In this document: piece after piece, positions 49,244-62,131 of the stretch
Layout of the letters: the number at the start of each line of letters is the position of its first letter
Numbering within the stretch: the first letter of the stretch is position 1
NCBI RefSeq assembly: GCF_022539665.2
Contig: NC_081334.1
Location: 496,001-560,000, forward strand
Origin: Daphnia carinata
Lineage: Eukaryota; Arthropoda; Branchiopoda; Diplostraca; Daphniidae
Length of the DNA: 64,000 nucleotides
Direction of reading: 5' to 3'
Position numbers and translations under genes: made by a program
Notes under the pieces: model-generated
Database searches by the model: none
Seen by the model: only the letters and a program-made list of their open reading frames with translations
What the model was told of the DNA's origin: nothing

Positions 49244-52200
49244 GTGAGTGAACAACGAAAAGAAAAGGACGACGTGAAGGCACGCCACGAAACAAAATCA
49301 CGATTTGGGTTTTCAAAAGAGAAATCGGATCGGAGACAATTAAAAAAAAAAGAAAGACGACCGAAACTTGAGAGAAGATGTTCAAGTGTTTTCTTTTTCA
49401 ATCAATGGAAAATGAAGCACTGATTCTGTTGTTTTCGTTCGCAAGAGAACAGCGACCGTGTGGGCGTCCACGACTCGCAATAATAGTCGACTGAACAGGC
49501 GGAAAGTCCGCACTCCGGTTACTGGATGCTTCTATATCTCGTCCGTCTAGAACCGGCTGAAGCCTTTTTTGTGTGTGTGTGTGTGTGTGTGTCTTCCTTT
49601 TCTATATACTGATGCTGCTGACGGAAATCTTTTGATTTTCTTGGCACCAGCCTTGTGCCAAAATAAAAACAAAACAACGTACGACACAATTCTTTCGGAT
49701 GCCAGACGAACGTACTGGACGCACGTAAGAAAAAAAAACGAAAACGGGACGCGTAGCGTCGTCAAACATTTTTTAAAAGAAATGCAAAAAAAAACTCCAA
49801 GGGCAAACAGTAGCTACTTAAATGTCCGAAACAAAAAGGTGCAGAGAAGAGCGGCGAACTGTTTTGCAAAAGGTCGACGTACTAAAATTTTCAATGCGCG
49901 CAAATAAAAATAGACAACGACGTGTTTAGCGTCATTTCACATTGTTTCTGCTCTTTTTTTTTCTCCTTTCTCTTCTTTCTATACGTTCCAGCTTCTACGC
50001 AGTTGATTACGCGAACATTTTTGAAGAATACGTGATGCCGGTTGTCATTAGCGCGCATTCAGGAAGCGTTCGAAATTCGCGGTCGTTAAGAACGAAACGA
50101 GGACAAAAGGAAGAAAACAAAATGAGACGTATATACAAAAGACAAGGGAATGAAAAATAAGAGGGTCCTAAAATAGGTGAGCTCTTTATCCGGATGGCCA
50201 GCGCAAAGGTCCGGCCACAAACGCAGGAAAAAAAGAAAAACGGAAATTTCAGAGGGAGGAAACACGCGTGTCGGTTTGGCCATGTCCGATGCTGTTTGTC
50301 TGGCAGCCATTTCAAAACGAGAGGGAAACAGCGTGACACTTAGGCTGAGGAAGAAAAAAGAAATTTCGGGTTCATCAAACCGAAAAGAGGACCTTCCATT
50401 AGCATAAGTCAGACATCCCTTTAAACTCGTTTTGAGTTTCTGGCTGGACAGCCAAGAAAAGAATACTGACTCCACGTGAAATGGAATCGCGTCTGCTGCA
50501 GTTCGGTTATGCCTGAAAAAGTTAATTTCCTTTTCTCTTTCTTTACGTTCCGATCTGAGCTATTTATTCGTCATCGATGAATCAAACATTGTGATTCCTT
50601 TATTTTAGCAGCCGACATGAGTCCATTAAACCCCGAAAGAAGAGGGTCACCACATGCCATTAGAATGACTGGTGCACGAGAAATGTTGTTGATTGCATTC
50701 CAAAGTGGTCGACTCAGTTTCCTATAATTAAATGCATCCCCCTCACGCTGTTGTTCTCGTGAACAATCTAGAGAAATCGGATAATGCCGTTCTTGTACGC
50801 TGACTAGTCTCTTTTCACATTGCGCAGTTTTCTTCTCGAATATTCTGTCGCGCTCTGCTGCCACATTGGTGTTGATGCCTGGCTTGTGATGTAACCACGG
50901 CGCAGAATATTCCGCCATCGCAGGTTTCCATCTTATTCCAAAATGTCGCCTGTCCGATGGCACAGCGACAATTCACTGTGCCAGTGGGATTTAAAACAAA
51001 AAAAAAAATGTTCCTTATCGTCATCGATCATCATCTTATGAATGAGGCAACAAGCAGAATAAAATAATGATAAAAAAATCAACTGTTCGGATGGCGGAGG
51101 AAGAAAAGAAAAAAAAATAATAAGTCAATGCTAAGAATCCGCATACGTGATGCTTTGTGCGCTTGCGTTTTACATTTCCGGAATAATTTTGCTTTGTTTT
51201 TCTTTCCCCATCCGGGAAATAGGTCACGCATCAGGGCAGTGACGTCCCGCGTGATATGGCGCGTGCCCTTTTTTTATATATATATTTTTTTGCTTTGGCT
51301 GGTATGGAGCGTAGCGGGACAGTCGGCAACGTTGCGCTCTAATAAGAATTGGCACACGTTGCAGCGGGAGAAACATCGCAGCTAAAAACGCGGAAATAAG
51401 AATGCGAGTTTCTGTAAGGCGAGGTAACGGCCATCTTTGACCCGCCGACTGTCTAATTATAGAACGGGAGGAAAAGATGTTCGCGTGGGTGTTCGTTTGG
51501 GAAAAGCTTGGGCTAAAAAAAATTGGGGAAATAGATATTGCGCATTTAATAATTATTTTCTAATGGCCCAATCTTCTGTCAGGTATTTCACTAGGCCTTT
51601 ACCTATCATTAGATTTGCTAAATATCTTCCTGAATAATTTTGGTTTCGTTAACAAATAAATAAAAAATAATAATGTTGGATGAACCGGTGTGCAATACTA
51701 CTAATAAAGGTGACATTTTCTATCTGAAATAGCACAAACGACGCCACAACAGTTCACAATGTAAAGCAGGGGATAAAAGTTGGGTCACTCACTAGCATGG
51801 ACAACTTATTTGAAAATAAAAGTACTGAATACCACACAGGGAGAGAGAATGGTCTAGACACGATACAATTTTCCTGTTATCGTGTTGGAAGTATCGAATG
51901 GATTTGGTTAGAATTTACGTACCAGTAACGATGACGATACAGCATCGGGTTCATCGTCCCTCCCCTGATTGCGAGGTACTCGCCAAAATGGCGGTCGACT
52001 CATTTTTTTTCTTCTTTTCAAAGTTTATAAATACACAGCGCGACCTCTCTGTTTCTTCACAGATAGATAGGCTACACTATCCGGCAATCGTGAGTGATGC
52101 TGAAAGATTTGTTTGAATGGATTTCTCGCAGCCAATGAGATGAAGAGGTAATAAAAAGGTAAGTGGAGGACTTTTTTTTGGAGATGAATGTGAAATACGT

Positions 52201-52620
52201 GGGAGGAATTATGTCCAAGGCCAGCAACATGAAACAGGAACAATTAATTAGCGAAATTATTACATTTTCAAATTTTAATTTGTTGTTTTTAATAGAAATA
52301 TTGATTAATTGTTTATCAATCAGCTTGTGATTTGCATATCTTTTAAACGAATTAGCCTCTAAACTATTGCATACGTGTGAACTAAACTGTTATATAATGA
52401 GCTCATTCATTTGATGTACTGTATAGATGAAAAGGGTTAAGATTCGAGCGCCATTTTTTTTTTCAAATAAGAAACAAGACAAGTTTCATGAGAACGTCTT
52501 TGAAATAGAACATATCAAAGAACATTTCAAGCATAATCCAGTTATGATATGTTAAGAATCTTGGCTTATATATCACAAATGTAGTAAAGATTTTTTTTTT
52601 TTTTCAGTTGAGGACTTACT
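49244..52620. other. Probable first intron of Zasp
   Basis: No exon recognised. The largest open frame is 130 codons on the minus strand (50571-50963), with overlapping open frames beside it. It shows no motif I know and no splice pattern, so I do not call it a gene. A (GT)n tract lies at about 49571-49592 and an AT tract near 51276. Confidence 0.45.
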
Positions 52621-52840
52621 CGTGAAGGGGAATGACGAGACGCCTTGTTGGATGGATGATGTAATCGATCGACGTGAAAAATAATTGAGTGAAACGAAAC
52701 AAAAAGATGATCGAGAGACTTGCGACACGCTGACTCGATGCACGCTCCCGCCTCGAAGACTTGGCCACTGAATAATATCGACGCCGCAATAACTAAAACT
52801 GGCGTTCCTGCTGCTCTGCAGGCTGATTTCCAAGCCGGCT
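52621..52840 (-). other. Zasp66: Likely non-coding first exon of Zasp
   Basis: A consensus donor GTAAGT (intron side at 52620-52615) ends a GC-richer block on the minus strand. A good acceptor (TCACTCTCAG, exon start near 49243) precedes the first Zasp coding exon. Joining them gives a 5' UTR with a 3.4-kb intron. The 5' limit given is approximate. No TATA box was identified with confidence. Confidence 0.45.
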
Positions 52841-54600
52841 TATGCTGTTGCTGGCGACCGCTCCTCCCCTCCCTTCAACTCGTCCAAACATAGGCTTCCG
52901 CTTCTTTCTCTCTCTTTCACGCAGACTTGGGTCTTGGCTTATCCCGATTGCTTGTATTAACGAGTCCTGTTTTACTTTTGGATTTTTTTTCTCCTGTTTT
53001 TTTTTTTTTTTATCTTATTTCTTTTTTGTATTTTTGAAGGCTATCGTGTCTTATATAGCACCTTGCTTATATATATATATACAGCAGTCACTCTCTCTCT
53101 AGGAGCCCACGCTTATTTTTAAACTCATCCCGTGCGCCCACTCTCTTCTGGCGCCTAGTATAGCAGCAGCAACAACATCTTCTCCTGTCGGGTTTGAGAG
53201 TCTCATCAGTATCACAACAGGACAGCCACACATGCCCCGGTGTCATTTTGTACACAACATAGTTCATATAGGCGTTTTTTTTTTTAGGGGTGGGGCTGTA
53301 TGATAATAATGTCTCGTCTAGTTTACATTGAATGCATCTTCGGCGTGTATTTATATTAGCTGTAAGATTTTGTCTCCGGTATCCCAACAAGCGATGAAAT
53401 GCCAGCCCACACACATGAATCCTCAGAGCTGTAGGGCTATGTACGATAAAGTTGCTAAACTATGTAATGTAATGTTATCAGAAGTTTTGTTTTAATTAAT
53501 CCACGTAGTTTAGTATGATGCGTTCTTTGTATAGGCACACACGTAAGAGGAATTTTTTTTCAAAGGTTTCTTTGGGTAAGAATCGAGACTATATAGACAT
53601 ACGGCTAAAAATGCCCCTGTATGTAATGGTTAAATGTACTGTAGACTTGCAGATATTACGGAATTGCTTTTTTTTTGTTCTCGATTTTCCCCTCCAAGAC
53701 CAAGATGTTTATTATCTTCTTTTGTTTATTTCAATGGTAAAATACCAAACAAATTCGAGGAAATGAAGATTTATTTTGTCGACTTCTGTTGCATCAGCTA
53801 ATAGGACTCATAAACTCTAATCCTTAAAATGCCCAAAAGATGTATGTTTGCATTCTTAGGAATCCAGGACTATATGTTTTGTAAAAAAAAAAAAAACTTG
53901 GGAAATTGAGCCAATGAGGAATTCCTGTTACTGGCTGGAATCAAAATGAAAAATACGTTCCTCTTGCATTTCAACTATGTCGAAAAAGCCAACTATGTCA
54001 CGTAATTAAAAAATCAAAGTGTCGTTTGTTTGCTTTGTCCTTCGTTTTTCTTCATTATCTTGCGGTATCAACGCGGGCACACAATTTTTTTTGTCCGCAA
54101 ACCTTAAGTCAATCCGTCAGGTAAATAAAATCGCCTCAAAGTGATCCACATTACGAGACCGTGGAGGCATAATCAAGACGGTAAAATTCTGCAATACGTT
54201 CACGGTCTGCGCGATGCCGCTCTTGAAATAAAACAACGTTTTGTTTCAATTTCGGCACCAGCTTTTTTCTGTATGCTTAAATTAAGCTTGTTACTTTCTT
54301 AAGTAAGATTTTGCCAATCCCATTTCACTCTGCTGGTTTTTTAAAATGCTACAGGCATTTGGAATGCTAAATAACGAGAATTTTTTTTTGTATGTAATCA
54401 AAGTTGAACGCGATTAACAGCCCCTAATCAGTCTGGGCAATATACCAGAGCAATTACGTGATTTCCCGACATCTTTGTCCTTCACTTTCCTGAAATTATT
54501 TAAAAGTCAAATATTGATTTCCATAGATGTAGCAATCGTTAGAGACGTAGATGATACGCGATTGCATCTGTCAATGATCGATAGATCCCATTGTTCCCGC

Positions 54601-54724
54601 TTATACCAGTGCCGGCTGTTGCATGTTAGAAGTGTGTTGATGCTCTAAGAGTCTCATGGCGCTGTCATCGTATGTCCGGAATTGACAGTGTTCTCCAGTT
54701 GGAAGCTCTTCTAGTTGTGGCACC
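54601..54724 (-). other. Unassigned terminal-exon-like segment
   Basis: After an acceptor (GTTTTCAG) there is an open frame, VPQLEELPTGEHCQFRTYDD and SAMRLLEHQHTSNMQQPALV, ending in TAA. Its composition is protein-like with no homopolymer bias. The frame needs a phase-2 exon before it, which I could not find. It lies between the Zasp 5' exon and gelsolin. It could be a small gene, a decayed exon or chance. Confidence 0.25.
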
Positions 54725-54825
54725 CTGAAAACATCGTTCCTAACGACGCCAACTGGCTAAACCTGAAAGATGAAAAAGTTTAGGCTCTGCAGCATCTCGA
54801 GAACAGGCTCATCAACCTTTCTCTA

Positions 54826-55925
54826 CTAGGTATTTTTGTTGTAAACGTCGCTTTCATTAAATACAACACACATCTGTTTGAGTACGACGTTTGAGGCTGA
54901 ATGAAGTTGTCTGGTTTCATCAAACAACGAAAACGACTGCAAATTGTGAATGAGAAATTGATGAATCCTTTAATCCGTGTTGGACATACTAGTCCAAAAG
55001 AATCTCTTAAAATTAGTTCCTGTACAATGCAAAAGTAAATGTTCTGCCTGTTTGTTCAGACGTTCGTGCCACAGCAGTCAAAGGTACCATCATTCGATGG
55101 GGAAAATTCGTTAACAGATCAAAAAATTTTACATGTTGCAGTTGTAGTACATAAGTTATTGAATGGCGTCACAGCGTTCACATACGTCCGCAGGCGTAAT
55201 TCATCGGTTTTCCACACTCAGGTAGATATCGAAAATGGCACCGAAACAACCGTAACAATCGATTAATCAAACCGAGCAGACGCAGTTGGCTCGTTTCGTG
55301 CTATTTTTGTTTCAACCAGTAACAGGTAGATTTTCGCAATCATAACTGCCAATTTTTTTTCGTATGGAAAAATTTTAAATGAACTATTATAAACTTGAAT
55401 ACATCCAACAAATTTTTTCATAGCTTTTAGAAATGAAAGATTATTAAAAGGGTATCAGGTTCGTAATGGTTAACCACTTTGCTATACTAGGTTTGATGTG
55501 ATACATGTATAATAACTCCTAGAAAGCTAATCAAACGTACTCTCGTTTCCGATCAACCCCTCGGATAAATCTTTCGCCTTTTACTAAAGATTTCCGTGGT
55601 CGGGAACAATTGATGAGTCTATGACTCAATTTTTGAATGGTGTCTTCTTACGAAGGCACGTGATTTTAGAAACGGAATATGAAGGGTGTGACTATAGTAG
55701 AAACCAACGAAATTGTGTATTGTAATGAAATTTAGCTTGTGCATCCTTGTGGTATGCCAATTAATTCATTGGCGATGGTTTAGCTCTACCGCGTTATGCT
55801 AGCATCGAACGACCAACTGAATTTGATAAATGCCCTACCTCTCTGCACGAAATTTTCTCCAGTGTAATAAACATGTCAGAGTTACATAAGCACTGTTGGT
55901 TGGAATATTCGTAAAGTGTATTCGA
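54826..55925 (-). other. Possible two-exon Cys-containing peptide gene
   Basis: Segment 55839-55925 (SNTLYEYSNQQCLCNSDMFI then TLEKISCRE) has acceptor CTAAAG and donor GTAGGG in phase 0. Segment 54826-54936 (SFSLFDETRQLHSASNVVLK up to YNKNT and a stop) follows an acceptor TTTGCAG in phase 0. They join in frame, but no in-frame ATG was found for the 5' part: the hydrophobic frame just upstream, which resembles a signal peptide, is closed by a TGA. Function unknown; low confidence. Confidence 0.2.
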
Positions 55926-56336
55926 CTTTAGAGTTGTTGGATTGCAAACACAGTAAACAGTTGTCAAAAGCAGGAAAAAAACGAGAAAATACTTGAAGTT
56001 GGGACAGGCAAAAAAAAGCAATATGATGGCGTACAATCACCATTTCATACTTTCAAAATCGGGTTTGATCTTTCTAATGTGACTGAAGTTTATAGCGCAT
56101 CCGTTAGAACCACTTTTTAAAAATTCAGTTAGTGCCTTAAGGAGCAGGAAAGGATATCACAGAATAGACAAGAGGATTTTAAGTGCAGAAATGTTGTGCG
56201 TCGTTCAGTAAAAACCGTATCAAATTAGCAAGTGAATTTCTGTAACAAGCAGGCATTTTGTTAGAGCAGACGAAAGCATGATAAAATTGGCTAAGATGTC
56301 GCACAAAATGCCGCGAAGTTTTCTGGTTCACAGAAA

Positions 56337-59300
56337 CTACTCGTCGTCTTCAACGCCGTTGGATGCCATAATTTCTGCTTTGATTTGTTCGTATGTTTTC
56401 TGCTCCTAAAACACAAAACGAAAACAAAAAATCGCACGTTGCAAACAAAATCACTATGTAGGATTAGGTCGTCTTGAAACAACGATACATAAATTAGATG
56501 TAACACAAAATGATAAGGGAAAAACCAGCATGCTTTGGTAAAGAAGCAAAAAGCAATCTGAATGAAGTTGACAGTATAGGATAGAATTTAACCCAAACAG
56601 TGAGGTGCACTTTAGAGAAAACTACAAACTGTTGCATCCAACACTCTAAGGGCCCAAAAGATCAGCACAGTGTTTACCGGTAGTGTCATGCAGGTTCAAT
56701 TGGCACACACACAATTTTAGGAAAATGAAACTAAATTGAAAGTGGTTGCTGTGTGTGTGAACTGTAAGATATACAAAGTGTCATAGATTAACATGAAGAG
56801 AGAGCTGAAAACTGCTGTTGGCAAGAGATTACTGGCAAAAAGTTTTAGAGATGAATTTGCTTTTCTTGTTATTATACCTTCCACATGTTTCTATTCCAGG
56901 TGGGGAAAACATCGGTGAAGCTCTCGGGCTCCTGTCTTTGATGAATCATGAATATGAGTGTTGAGTCAACACTACGCTGAGATGGCTCAGTTTTCAAGTA
57001 TTCCTATACACCAGAAAATGAATTACAACAAATGGTGAAATAATAGTGACATGTAGGAGTGATTTACCTGGGCCATCTTGAAACCAGCTGCCCGCTCCTG
57101 ATCTGTAGAATGCAACCCAATCCATACATAGATTTCATGACCAGAGTCCAGTACCATCACATCATCGTCAACCAAATCCTGTTATGAAATTAGAATTTAC
57201 ATGGATTTATCAAGTGAGTTTAAAGTGAAACATTATGTCTCTTTTGATACTTCTTGCTTGAAGGGTTTGATCTCTTCCACTCTTAGACGTCCGGCTATGT
57301 TCAAGATGCAGTGGAAGAGACGAGCCTTCAACACTGGCGGTGGGTCAGGCTGAACAGTGGTGTATGGACCTTTACCACCCAATGCATCCCAAAATCCTTG
57401 GGGCTCTTCTCCTTCCTTAATCGGTTCCAAATCACGACCAGGAGATACAAGATTAGCGATCTCCACTCCAAGGCTCTTCTCGTCATCCGAAGAGGCCTGC
57501 GAATCAGATGGAAATAAATGCCAAAACTATTGCAGATGTAATGAAACGAGACAAGCGTACAACGCCATTCCATAGGTAAGTTTTTGATGGGGTCTCCAGA
57601 ACAAATACGTCATCCGAATTGAGTGAAGAAGCGGTCTCGGCTACCTGTACAGCGCGCATATCGTCAGCTCCATAACCCCGAACCTGTTTATTAAGAGACG
57701 CGGATAGAGTGATTCGATATGGGCGAAATGACCGGTGAAACTTACGTGGAACAAACGGGTTCCATCCACATCGTAACTGTCGTAATCGTGAATGTTGCGG
57801 AATCCACTGGCGTGGCCACCGGTGAAGATGATCATCTTACCTTTAAACATCTTAATAAAGTGACGCGGCTCGTTGCCTTGGGTGAGGCGAACCTGTACTG
57901 CCTTGCCGGCCACTTCGTTATCTAGTCTCATAGCATGGATTGCAGATGCGGCCTTTTCGTCTTGGCTGCTGTCGTTACCCTGAATTCAGTAGACAATGGG
58001 CATTTCATTATTTTGTGTATTTTGCTGTCCCTTTATTTACCTTTATTTACCTGCCAGAAGTAGATGATGTAGCGATTTTTTCCACCAACATTGTAAGTGT
58101 ATTTGATAACATAGGAGTCACCTCCGAAGAACATTCCGTGAGCTGAGGGATCAACTGGTGCCAATTCAAAATTCTCGACGCGATAAATTTCCTTTTGTCC
58201 TGAACCATCGTCGGGTGAAAATCCTGGAGCTGCACCGCCCTGTTTAAGTAACAGGCGAAGTTTGTCTCTATGCAGGGAGCTAACATTGAACTCTAAAGCA
58301 GGATAAAAAAAATAGGTAATTTTTTATAAATTTGTAAAATCCTAAACTTATTGTCTTACCTGCGATGCGACCATTTTTAGTGGGTACAGGGACATGGAAT
58401 TGGGATGTTGTCGTTTCTTCTTTCCAGCTGGCAAAGTATTGCTTAAAGATCGTGGGTTCTCCGCCGTCCACGACGCGGTTAACCTGAAATCACCTCGTTT
58501 CAAATAACTTATTTGATTTCTAATTGACAGATTGTTTACCTTAGTCCAGATTGGATAACCCTTCTCGGTCAAGAACTTTTGAGCCACGTTCATCGCTTCA
58601 AGTTTTTCAGCTTTAGTACATCCTCGGCCGATCCAAACAAAGAGTCCCGATCCTGCAGTATCGAGGATAAAGCAATCCTGTAAGCAAAGTAAAATTTTTC
58701 TCGATAAAACCCTATAATTCTTCTTTATCATTTAGGTGTCACAGTGCGAAAATGTGGATGCTACTTATGCGTAAAGCAAAACCTTACCGAATTTTCGCTT
58801 TCGTCGTTCTTCCGAAATCAAACATTTAATTGTTGGCGTGTTAGTGAAAGCAAAAAGCCCAATTTAAAAAATCAAATGGTTAATGCGTTTCGTGTGAAAA
58901 AAAAAAATTCTCATGAAAAGCGTAAGTAGAAACTGCAAAAATTATATTCAACGAATAATAGGGGGAAATTGATAGGTAGCTAACCTCTCTTTTCAACATA
59001 GATTGCTGTAATGGTTTTTGCCCAATTTCTTCAATCACTAGTTGTCCGCTAGCATCGCTCACGCGGAATAATATCACCGACGACTAGAATATTTAAAAAG
59101 GATTACGAGGGGTTTTCCTCGATGTACCAATACTAATTGAAGTCTTGCCTGTTGCTGCTTCTCAAATAAGATGTCATCGTCCTCGGTAGACCCTTCCGGA
59201 ACATCCATCGGTGAACCACTACCTAGCTCGTTGAAAAACGTGGTAATATCACCCCCGCCACTGAATTCGTCTGCGGTTCACAAATATGGTTATTAAAGTC

Positions 59301-61998
59301 GTGATTTTGAATTTTTACACAAAGGCAACTAACCGAGAATAACAATCCTGGCTTTGCCAGCATGGTCCTGGTCACGGACTTGATTGGCAGCTTGAATAGC
59401 CTTCAAGCGTTCTATCTTTTTGCTGCCATTGCCCATATACACGTAAATGACCTTTCCAGCGTCCAAAACGAAGCAGTCACCTTTGTTCATTGAAGACACA
59501 TCAAGGGGGACCTGCAGGAATTTCGATTCATTTCCTGTTTGAATATTCAACGGATACTGCCAGGGCAAAATTTACCTGTCGGATGCGAACGTTTCGCTTG
59601 CCCTTGACTTGCAACAATTTTTTCTCTACCTGATCGGGATCAACGTGCTTGAACCCGCTGGCAACTCCGCCATCAAGGTAGCGAACACCTTCACATCATG
59701 ATATTTTAATGAATTATTACATTTCACAGCCCTTTAAAAGGAAAAAGATCAGCAGTCAGTTACCTCCAGGGAAATTTGCTAGAAACATCGACGATTCATA
59801 TTCTTGAACTTCCCGATGTTGAACAGGAACTCCACCAAGATGGTCGTCTAACTCAACAGCGAAGATTGCCGCTGCTCCCATTTCATCCTATAATCAATCA
59901 CATTTTAATGCTTCAGTTGAAACGGTCAGACAGTGACTGATCGAGATGGTATTGCTAACGCTGAAAGAGCTTTATTGTTATAAATAATACCGATTTTCTT
60001 TCTGTCAAAGGGAACCAGTGGCAAATTCCATGCATTTTCAATAACAAACCTGCGACGTGTCTTTCCCCAGCCAAAAATGGATGTCCCATTTCAATTTGTC
60101 TCCGGATAGGCGGGTCTGTAAAAGTTAATTATCATTAATATTATTTCCTTGCAGACGCTGTGCTTCCAAAAATACTCACGTTCAGAACAATGTAAGAATC
60201 TCCACTGTAGAATTTCCCGTACGATTTTTTGTCGTATAGAACTGGTGCGAAATTCTGTAATGATATGTGGATCGAAATTAGAAATTGCGACACATATGCG
60301 TCACATTGGTCACCAAAGCTATATTAACATTTTTCGAATAAATATTTTCCATTTTGAAAGGAACGTGACTACGCTTTTAAGATACCTCAGCCGAGTCGAA
60401 TTCTTTAATATTGTAAATGAATTTGATATATATATTGTCGTAAAATTGACTTGGGAACAATTTTTGCCATTAGAAGAATCTCTTTTTGAGCTACTATAAT
60501 TAGATTAGTTGGTTAGAATTCTAAGAAAACCTAACTGGTTCAATATCTAACTTTTTTTTATCGCCAATGCGGTTTATGATCGACATTTTCCTCCTGGGGT
60601 AATGTATACTGTCGCGTTTGTTTTTTATTGTGATTCCGTCGATGTAAACCGTAATTTCGTCATGACCGTATTTTTAGTTCTATTGTAGTTTTCTTTTTTT
60701 TTTTTTTTTTTTTTTTTTTTTGGTAACGGGGTTTCTCCAAAATGCTTCAAGAATAGTTTATTTGCTCCACTTTATCTGGTCGGGTGCTTCCGGCATGAAT
60801 CAAACACTCCCTGGAAATTATTCTGACGATGCCGAAATATCAATGACGTTTATGCTTCACGGCCAAAACTTGCATCATCCCGATACTGTCCACTAAAGCA
60901 TACAGTTGGGGATGAAGAAACCGGATGCAACGTGTGGTGACTATACCAATTGATCATCCTTCCCCATGCCCGGGGCTACGTGACGAAGTACTCGGAGTTA
61001 ATCACCTGCGGGCATGTACAGGAAAGAACCGTTTGGCCATAGAGGTGCCATGGGAAAAAGAATAACTTCCTACGAGATGGGATTTTGCGTAATGTTAACC
61101 ACGTTATCGTTTGGTCCTCCCAGTTGCCAGTTTCTAAAACAGTCATGGAATCGTCAGCGAATGTATCAGCTGGATGACAACGCCATTGTGCCCTTGTTTT
61201 GAAAAACATGCGTCAGTGGTGCATGAAGTCCTATTCGCAAATCGTGTGGGTGTTAAACAATTCTGCCATGGCCATCTACCACTGCCTCAAGGTGTGCCAG
61301 ACTTGCGCTCATTGTACCGTAACCTGTACACCTGTGTGCTCAACAGCCCATGTTTCCCTATGGAAACGGAATCGCTGCGGGTCATTCTTGAATTCATAAA
61401 ATCAAATGCCAATATGGTAGGATAACATTAGAAAATATTAACAGTAGCATTCCGATATTTTAGCAGGGGAATCAACACCAGTAAATGGCCATCAACATTT
61501 TTTCAATGGTGCATTTTCTGGCAACCGGGACAGGCAAAGACAGACACGTATAACATTTTTCAAAACATATTCTCTTCTTTTTGGCATTTCCGGGAGTTTG
61601 TACAATGTTATTGCTAGAAAGAGCAGCTACTGAGGGGAACTAAAGTTCTAAATTTAGATATTTAGTTCCGTGTTTCGTGTAACGTTTCACAACACTTTTA
61701 CTTTTGAAACTTTGTCAATTTCATGCCAGTATGAACGTTTCTCCAAAATAATGAATTTTCCTTATTTAATGATTGTGTTTGTCTACGCGGCAATTAGAAA
61801 TCCGATTCTGATAATGAAAAACGTGATATGAAAGCACCGCAAGTTTCACATCACAATCGATGCCCCTGTTTATTATTTCTAGGTTTGATGTGAAAATTTC
61901 TTTGAGTCATGGATTGTTTTGCTAATCCTTACCTCGATTCGCCAAATTTCCAGGCCAGGTTGTTTACCCACATCAGCTCCAAATGGTGATTCCGGCAT
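56337..61998 (-). CDS. Gel: Gelsolin, six-domain, cytoplasmic form
   Basis: Gelsolin severs and caps actin filaments under calcium and phosphoinositide control. Exons in order: 61933-61998, 60180-60254, 60050-60115, 59764-59887, 59576-59688, 59334-59511, 59149-59270, 58985-59083, 58540-58677, 58360-58483, 58051-58292, 57746-57979, 57561-57683, 57251-57496, 57068-57178, 56878-57003, 56337-56405. They total 2256 nt in one frame (751 residues plus stop), the usual length for six gelsolin domains without a villin headpiece. Motifs include [94 protein letters not shown] and KTYLWNG. There is no signal peptide before [11 protein letters not shown], so this is the intracellular form. The C-terminus ends [12 protein letters not shown]. 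Confident. Confidence 0.96.
59084..59148 (-). other. Gel: GC-AG intron in gelsolin
   Basis: The only donor that keeps the frame between exons 59149-59270 (ending EKQQQ) and 58985-59083 (starting SSVILF) is CAG/GCAAGA. The intron is 65 nt with a normal AG acceptor (TTCTAG). The strong match of the flanks (CAG/GCAAG) is typical of real GC donors. Confidence 0.85.
60694..60721. repeat. 28-T tract in gelsolin intron 1
   Basis: An uninterrupted run of about 28 T, the only very long homopolymer in this part of the window. On the minus strand it is poly(A) and lies at one end of a segment with several broken open frames (60722-61440). Confidence 0.85.
60722..61440. other. Segment of broken open frames in gelsolin intron 1
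   Basis: Gelsolin intron 1 (60255-61932) contains short protein-like stretches in several plus-strand frames, for example [58 protein letters not shown] and [17 protein letters not shown], broken by stops and frame shifts. I do not recognise a family. It may be a decayed gene or retrocopy, or chance. The rest of the intron to 61932 shows nothing. Confidence 0.3.
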
Positions 61999-62093
61999 TT
62001 TAAATGCGTTTAATAGAGTAGTTTTAAGTTACTTGAACGTTAACGTTGCCGAAAGCCAATAAATCGTGTTCGAATGCGACCTGCCTCGGTAGA

Positions 62094-62131
62094 AACTGAC
62101 TAACAGGAAAGCAGCTGCGTCTGGTTTTATA
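62094..62131 (-). promoter_or_regulatory. Candidate TATA and initiator for gelsolin
   Basis: On the minus strand TATAAAA (62131-62125) lies 34 nt upstream of the A in TCAGTT (62099-62094), an arthropod-type initiator. The gelsolin ATG follows about 100 nt further on. Spacing is a few bases longer than the usual 30-31. A downstream element was not checked. Confidence 0.5.

Noticed and set aside
58047-58286. Alternative reading of the gelsolin exon as [16 protein letters not shown]
   Set aside because: Wrong frame; the correct frame gives [12 protein letters not shown] and fits the phases of both neighbouring exons.
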